NCBI RefSeq assembly: GCF_002632615.1
Contig: NZ_NITZ01000047.1
Span: forward strand, 1 to 9,770
Origin: Xenorhabdus miraniensis
Lineage (GTDB): Bacteria > Pseudomonadota > Gammaproteobacteria > Enterobacterales > Enterobacteriaceae
Direction: 5' to 3'
Length of the DNA: 9,770 nt
Of this stretch, positions 5,671-9,770 are shown one piece after another. Position numbers and translations under genes: made by a program. Every line of letters starts with the position of its first letter. The stretch's first letter is position 1. The notes under the pieces were generated by a model that saw only the letters and a list, made by a program, of their open reading frames with translations, searched no databases and was not told the DNA's origin.

Positions 5671-7185
5671 CTACTTTCCTTTAGATAACACCCGCTGCAT
5701 CACCATCTGTCCGAACATGCCCGCAGACTGCCTGACCTGCCCGACACCCTGGCTCATCATGCCGGCCATATCGCCCATCCGCACACCGGCCCACGCGAAT
5801 GCGCCCAACCAGACCATTGGCAGGACAATAAACAGCGTGCCCATCACCAGCCCCATGATTAAATCGTCTGAGGTGTTCTGCATGCCGGCCAGATTAAACA
5901 GGCTGTGGGTGTCTGAACCGTACAGGGCTTCCAGCAAATGGCTGTCCAGCCAGCGGGCGGTTTCCCACCAGAAGGTCAGGAAATTCAACGCGAAAATGAC
6001 AAAAGTCAGCGTGAAGATGGTTTTAAACTCATAGGCCGCAAACAGTAGTATCAATGGGATTAAGATATACAACGCCATCAGGATCACCGCCTGCATCATC
6101 GGCAGCGCCTGTCGCACCGCATCGAACATGGGCATACTGAGTAATCCGCCCAATAACGCCCCTGCCGAAGCACCCACCCGGTTGCCCGCATCCAACAACG
6201 TGGGATCAGCATTGCCACCATAGCCGGCATAGACATAACCCGCCTGAGAAACCGTCAGATTCACGGGGCTGACCAGACGGCGGATCACCGCTTCCTGATA
6301 TTTCGGCGTATTTTTGCCCAGCATTTTCAGGGTCGCCGACAGGCGCAACCACAAGCCCGGATCGGCCTGAGCCAGCACCCGGTCTTTCAGGCCGGTGTTG
6401 GCGGCTGACCACCAGGCTTTACAGGTCGGGTATCCTCCCTGCCCGGTATACGGTCGCCCATTGTCCCGGTCCTCCTGCCACGGAAAATCCGCTCGGGGGG
6501 TACGGGATTGCAGGGTATTGTAATCCCCGGCTAAAAACGTGCGGCTGCCCAACCAGTCAATATCATTCAGGATAATCGGATCGGCGATGTGCTCCCGATC
6601 GCGTTGTTTCCACTGATACAGGGCTAAGGCATAGCAATCGTGAGTAAAATCCTGCAACTCCGCGGCCAATGCCGGGTTGCTGATGCGGGTGTGCTGCACG
6701 TCAAAGCGCAGTTGCCGCAAATCCGGCCGACAGGGAATGGATGCCACCGCGGCCTGGGTCAGTCCTTTGGACAACCGGTGTACCACCGCCCACCAGAGGG
6801 GCACAGCCGCGGTCTGGTTGTTCAGGCTGGACATCACCGGCGCATACCCACTTTTATCCGGCGCTGTCGGTGTCCAGGTGCCACAGCTTTTGGCACGGGA
6901 TTGGTCGTACTGAAGCGTGGTCAGGCTGACATTCACCAGCGGCACACAACACACCACCATCACAAAAAAGGCACAGTACAGGATATTCTCAATCCGGGCG
7001 AGCGACTGTAATCCGCCATGGCCCTCTTCTTCACCACACTCTTGCACTTTCAGCCAGACCGCAATCACTTTTATCACTAACGGCAGCGTAAACAGCCCGG
7101 TGGCAATCAGTATTTGCCACAGGCCATTGTTGACGACCCAGCCGAGTAAGGTCAGAAAGTATTCCAGATAGCTGTTGGTCGTCAT
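5671..7185 (-). CDS. ICE conjugal transfer protein, TraG N-terminal-domain type
   Basis: A 504-residue inner-membrane protein of the mating-pair-formation apparatus, matching the TraG_N type that closes the type IV secretion module of SPI-7/PFGI-1/ICEHin1056-like elements (probably the tfc24 equivalent, from memory). Hydrophobic segments lie at about 22-46, 68-90, 361-384, 386-407 and 443-468, with a possible weaker one at 336-352. Between the second and third major segments is a soluble domain of about 240 residues with cysteines at 101, 152, 184 and 255, probably periplasmic. The C-terminus (MSQGVGQVRQSAGMFGQ) is amphipathic. In the F plasmid, the N-terminal part of TraG acts in pilus assembly and mating-pair stabilisation; the same role here is inferred. 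The start is supported by AGGA six bases upstream. The ATG overlaps the TGA of the preceding gene (ATGA), which suggests translational coupling. The protein looks full length. Confidence 0.88.
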   Translation of the reverse strand: MTTNSYLEYFLTLLGWVVNNGLWQILIATGLFTLPLVIKVIAVWLKVQECGEEEGHGGLQSLARIENILYCAFFVMVVCCVPLVNVSLTTLQYDQSRAKSCGTWTPTAPDKSGYAPVMSSLNNQTAAVPLWWAVVHRLSKGLTQAAVASIPCRPDLRQLRFDVQHTRISNPALAAELQDFTHDCYALALYQWKQRDREHIADPIILNDIDWLGSRTFLAGDYNTLQSRTPRADFPWQEDRDNGRPYTGQGGYPTCKAWWSAANTGLKDRVLAQADPGLWLRLSATLKMLGKNTPKYQEAVIRRLVSPVNLTVSQAGYVYAGYGGNADPTLLDAGNRVGASAGALLGGLLSMPMFDAVRQALPMMQAVILMALYILIPLILLFAAYEFKTIFTLTFVIFALNFLTFWWETARWLDSHLLEALYGSDTHSLFNLAGMQNTSDDLIMGLVMGTLFIVLPMVWLGAFAWAGVRMGDMAGMMSQGVGQVRQSAGMFGQMVMQRVLSKGK

Positions 7186-7517
7186 AGCACATCCTCAATA
7201 TTGCCTGACAGGGCATATTCACCCAGCAGGATAAACAGCAGGCTGACCACCATTATCCGTATCAACACGGCGCGATATTCTGGCTGATGTGTTGTCTTCT
7301 GCCAGATTTTCTTACCGCCCCAGCCCAGTACGGTATACAGGCATAACCGCCAGACTAACCAGAATCCCCCGGTTTCGGTCACCCAGTGGTGAATGAGGTT
7401 AAGTTTTTCTGCCTGATGCAGCCCGACCCAACCTGTCGCCAAAGTGATGCCCACCATCAACACGATGAGCAGTGATAACACGGCACCTTTTCTTAATATT
7501 GAATGCTTCTCTGCCAT
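7182..7517 (-). CDS. Small membrane protein of the ICE transfer operon
   Basis: A protein of 111 residues with three likely membrane helices, at about 11-33, 50-67 and 83-101, separated by short charged loops (KKIWQKTTHQPEYR). It fits the unnamed small membrane protein found between the TIGR03755-type and TraG_N-type genes in this class of elements. A role in the inner-membrane part of the conjugative secretion machine is inferred from position only. Two adjacent ATGs are possible starts (7520 and 7517). I chose 7517 because AAGGAG lies four bases before it but only one before the first. The gene begins a few bases after the TAA of the upstream gene, and its own TGA overlaps the start of the next. 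No conserved catalytic motif is visible. Confidence 0.8.
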   Translation of the reverse strand: MAEKHSILRKGAVLSLLIVLMVGITLATGWVGLHQAEKLNLIHHWVTETGGFWLVWRLCLYTVLGWGGKKIWQKTTHQPEYRAVLIRIMVVSLLFILLGEYALSGNIEDVL

Positions 7518-7525
7518 CATTCTCC

Positions 7526-8965
7526 TTACCTACGCTCACGATTTGGCATTTCCAGCTGATAAAAACGCGTATCCATGCTGTCCGGCACCTGTTTTTGCGG
7601 ATGCTCTTTAATGCGTTGGGTGTCCCGCTCAATAATGGTCAGGATGGCATTGTGGGCCAGTTCCCGTTTCAGCAGCATTTCATTCTTCAGGGCAGTGATT
7701 TCCCGGTCCAGTGCGGCAATCCGCCGTTCCCCTTCGGCCAATGCTTCGGATTGCGCCGCCGCATTGGGTTCAGACATGCCGGTGATAAGCATCCGCCGCA
7801 TCAGTAACGCCGTTTCGGTGGTTTCGGCCATCGCCAGTTCCCCCGCTAAACGCCCCGTCAGGGCAGCCCGGTCCGGGTCGCGCTGCAACGCCTGAATGAC
7901 CCCCTGGGTCACCGCCAGACTACCGGTTTTCAGTTTTCTCAGATTGGCCATCGTGGGCTTTTCCGCGCCGCTGACCAGTTTCACCAGTTGTTCCGTATTG
8001 GTTTGGGTATGGGCCTCCAGCATCGGGGCAAAGCCCGTCCCCGCGACGGTGGTGCCCGGCTGGTGTTTCTCGCCGCCACTGGTGCAGTCTGCTGCCTGAG
8101 CACAGGTACGGATAGCCCGGTCGCCCAGAATGCGGATCACCGCTTCGGCTGCCTCACGGGCATTGCTGAATTTACGGCAGGCACTGCCCTCACACTTCAG
8201 GGTGCTGACCGATGACTGGCTCAGTACCGGCAACTGATTCATCATATTAAAACCGGCACTGGCTAAATCCCGGGTCGGGCGAATCGCATTCTGGCCCTTA
8301 CCGCCCTGCCGTTGCCCGCCAATCCATGAATGCCCGCTGGCGCCCGTCACTTTACTGCCGGCGTTATTCACACGTACCGCATCACCATCGCCACTGTTAA
8401 CCAGCATTTTGTATTCCTGTAAAGTAGCCGACTGCGTCCATTTGGTGTTCTGCGCAAAGTCCATCATTTTATTGGCCATCGCCCGGCAATTGAACTGGGC
8501 TTTATCGAACGCCACATTGGCCTGCAACACGCCATTAGTCAGCATGTCATACAGCCCCGGATTGGCCCGCTGGATAATCATCGCCGGCAGGCTGGCCACG
8601 GCACCGGTGGCCCCCTGAATCACATCACCCATCAGATTCTTAAATCCGGCCGTGATACCGTTCAACTGATTGCTGACAGTGGCTTTCAGGTCAAAATTGC
8701 CGCACATTAAATCCGAACTCCAGCCCAGTTCTAACCCACCGAGGGTGGCGGAACCACTGCGACTGGCCGGTTCAGAAATCACCGAACCGCCCCCCAGGGT
8801 ATAGAACAGCGTATCGGACACCGCACCGCTGGCTTCTGCCCCATAGCCCAGTGCACTGCGGTTCACCTGCGGTAAGGTCAGGGACAGCCCGGTGGCGTTG
8901 GCCTGTGCAAAAGTCATTGCCAGCCCGCTGACTATCAGCCATAACGTTTTTCTTTTCATTGTCAT
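7526..8965 (-). CDS. ICE conjugative transfer protein, TIGR03755 / PFL_4711 family
   Basis: A 479-residue exported protein. The N-terminus MTMKRKTLWLIVSGLAMTFAQANA is a signal peptide with likely cleavage after ANA, so it should act in the periplasm or at the envelope. Next come a Gly/Ser-rich stretch, the block SDLMCGNFDLKATVSNQL, and a hydrophobic-amphipathic region (DVIQGATGAVASLPAMII) typical of the family. Cysteine pairs in CEGSAC and CAQAADC suggest disulfides. The last 80 residues, rich in Ala, Glu, Arg and Lys, look like a coiled coil. It is a conserved component of the MPF-G secretion module (probably the tfc23 equivalent); its exact job is unknown. An upstream in-frame extension to 9085 is open, but it overlaps the preceding gene and would bury the signal peptide. 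AAAAGGGATGG precedes ATG 8965; ATG 8959 is an equally plausible start. The gap to the upstream stop is 10 bases. Confidence 0.88.
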   Translation of the reverse strand: MTMKRKTLWLIVSGLAMTFAQANATGLSLTLPQVNRSALGYGAEASGAVSDTLFYTLGGGSVISEPASRSGSATLGGLELGWSSDLMCGNFDLKATVSNQLNGITAGFKNLMGDVIQGATGAVASLPAMIIQRANPGLYDMLTNGVLQANVAFDKAQFNCRAMANKMMDFAQNTKWTQSATLQEYKMLVNSGDGDAVRVNNAGSKVTGASGHSWIGGQRQGGKGQNAIRPTRDLASAGFNMMNQLPVLSQSSVSTLKCEGSACRKFSNAREAAEAVIRILGDRAIRTCAQAADCTSGGEKHQPGTTVAGTGFAPMLEAHTQTNTEQLVKLVSGAEKPTMANLRKLKTGSLAVTQGVIQALQRDPDRAALTGRLAGELAMAETTETALLMRRMLITGMSEPNAAAQSEALAEGERRIAALDREITALKNEMLLKRELAHNAILTIIERDTQRIKEHPQKQVPDSMDTRFYQLEMPNRERR

Positions 8966-8975
8966 CCATCCCTTT

Positions 8976-9770
8976 TCAGATATCCGTACTGCCGAGAAAA
9001 CGCTGACCACGCCGCTGACAGCAACTGTAAGGCTGCCACAGGGCATAGGCCTGATTGCCATTGCTTGCCGCCGTGTGTTCCCCATCCGGAAACACCGCGC
9101 AGGACCGACTTAACTGCGGTGATAACCGCTGCCATTGGTGATTTTGAGTGCCGGTATTTTCTGTCACCGGTTCGGGTGGCCAATAACCGTCGGCGCGCTG
9201 ACCTTTTAATGCCTGATAAACATGCGGCTGACCGGCGCGGGTGATAATATCCGCGACCCGCTGTGCGACCACGGCAGATGCCTTGTCATCATCGGTCTGA
9301 TTGACAAAGCCTGAGCGCGGATAAATATGGCTCCACATAGTGCCGGCCATCTGGCGGCCCAGCTCCCGCTGACCGGGTATCAGCGCTTCCGGATAGAACG
9401 ATTCCGGCAGACCCGAGCGCCACGCTACCGAATCCAGTGTGCTGATAAAATAAGGCACCAACGGGGTGGCGGCACTGCGACACGAATAACCGGGGATTTG
9501 CCCACCTATCAGGTTAGTTGCCGGATGCCCGATGGCATCGGCATATTTGAAACGCAGACTGGTACGCCTCTGCCCGGCAATCTGAACATTGTGATTACCC
9601 CCGCCGGCGTTCAGGTGAGAAAACGCCCCGGTCACGGTATTTTCCACTCCGCCTGAGAGTTGACTGACCTGCGCCATTTCTGTCCATGGATTGCCACCGG
9701 GAGCCTGATAGGTAGACACCACCACTTCGGGAAGATAATGGGTCACCTTAACCGAGGTTTTCACGGTACA
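8976..9770 (-). CDS. ICE conjugative transfer protein, TIGR03756 / PFL_4710 family (5' end outside window)
   Basis: The visible 264 residues form the C-terminal part of a TIGR03756-type protein. The frame stays open to the window edge, and the first codons read Cys-Thr-Val-Lys-Thr-Ser-Val-Lys-Val. This resembles the conserved segment that follows the signal peptide and Cys-rich N-terminus in the family, so the GTG at 9764 is an internal valine and not the start. Family-like blocks include HYLPEVVVSTYQ, NPWTEM, an FKYADAIGHPA segment, CRSAATPLVPYFISTLDSVAWR and GTMWSHIYPRSGF. The visible cysteines suggest a disulfide-bonded periplasmic protein. It is a component of the MPF-G conjugative secretion system (probably the tfc22 equivalent, from memory) of unknown precise function. 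It lies directly upstream of the TIGR03755-type gene with a 10-base gap, as is usual in such operons. Confidence 0.87.
   Translation of the reverse strand, partial: CTVKTSVKVTHYLPEVVVSTYQAPGGNPWTEMAQVSQLSGGVENTVTGAFSHLNAGGGNHNVQIAGQRRTSLRFKYADAIGHPATNLIGGQIPGYSCRSAATPLVPYFISTLDSVAWRSGLPESFYPEALIPGQRELGRQMAGTMWSHIYPRSGFVNQTDDDKASAVVAQRVADIITRAGQPHVYQALKGQRADGYWPPEPVTENTGTQNHQWQRLSPQLSRSCAVFPDGEHTAASNGNQAYALWQPYSCCQRRGQRFLGSTDI

Noticed and set aside
8966..9085. N-terminal extension of the TIGR03755-type protein to an ATG at 9085
   Set aside because: It overlaps the preceding gene by more than 100 bases and would place 40 residues before an obvious signal peptide.
9762..9764. GTG at 9764 as the start of the TIGR03756-type protein
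   Set aside because: The frame is open to the window edge with family-like residues before it, and the expected signal peptide is missing, so the gene is cut by the window.

Overview
The window looks like accessory DNA of a gamma-proteobacterium of the order Enterobacterales. A Xenorhabdus- or Photorhabdus-like host is my best guess. That guess rests on the SPI-7/PFGI-1-type conjugation genes, an invasin-like adhesin and the AT-rich, hairpin-filled gaps; nothing here proves the genus. Every gene I can support lies on the minus strand, so transcription runs from the right end of the window to the left.

Right part (9770 to 5671): the last four genes of the mating-pair-formation module of an integrating conjugative element (MPF type G, as in ICEHin1056, SPI-7 and PFGI-1). 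In transcription order these are a TIGR03756/PFL_4710-type protein (5' end outside the window), a TIGR03755/PFL_4711-type periplasmic protein, a small three-helix membrane protein, and a TraG N-terminal-type inner-membrane protein. They are packed with gaps of about 10 nt or less, and an ATGA stop/start overlap joins the last two. They should form one transcript, which probably ends at a hairpin (5621-5654) just past the last stop codon.

Middle part (5670 to 4702): nearly 1 kb of AT-rich DNA with no convincing gene. It holds a perfect 9-bp tandem array (ten full copies), two related copies of a GCCTC/GAGGC hairpin repeat, and two other simple hairpins. To the left are a short zinc-ribbon, phage-type gene (4698 to 4275) split by a frameshift at a run of five G, and an unrecognised 155-residue gene (4069 to 3602).

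Left part (3255 to 7): a complete 1082-residue inverse autotransporter of the invasin/intimin family. It has a signal peptide, an outer-membrane beta-barrel, five bacterial Ig-like domains with an exact 94-residue period, and a C-terminal C-type-lectin-like tip. An 11-bp hairpin in its 5' leader contains the ribosome binding site, which suggests control of translation.

Overall reading (inference): the end of an ICE transfer module followed by a cargo or flanking region carrying a surface adhesin. I found no integrase, att site, tRNA, CRISPR array or insertion sequence, so whether the adhesin lies inside the element is undecided. I cannot identify a wholly new defence or mobility system. The most promising odd items are the leader hairpin, the 9-bp array and the split gene.
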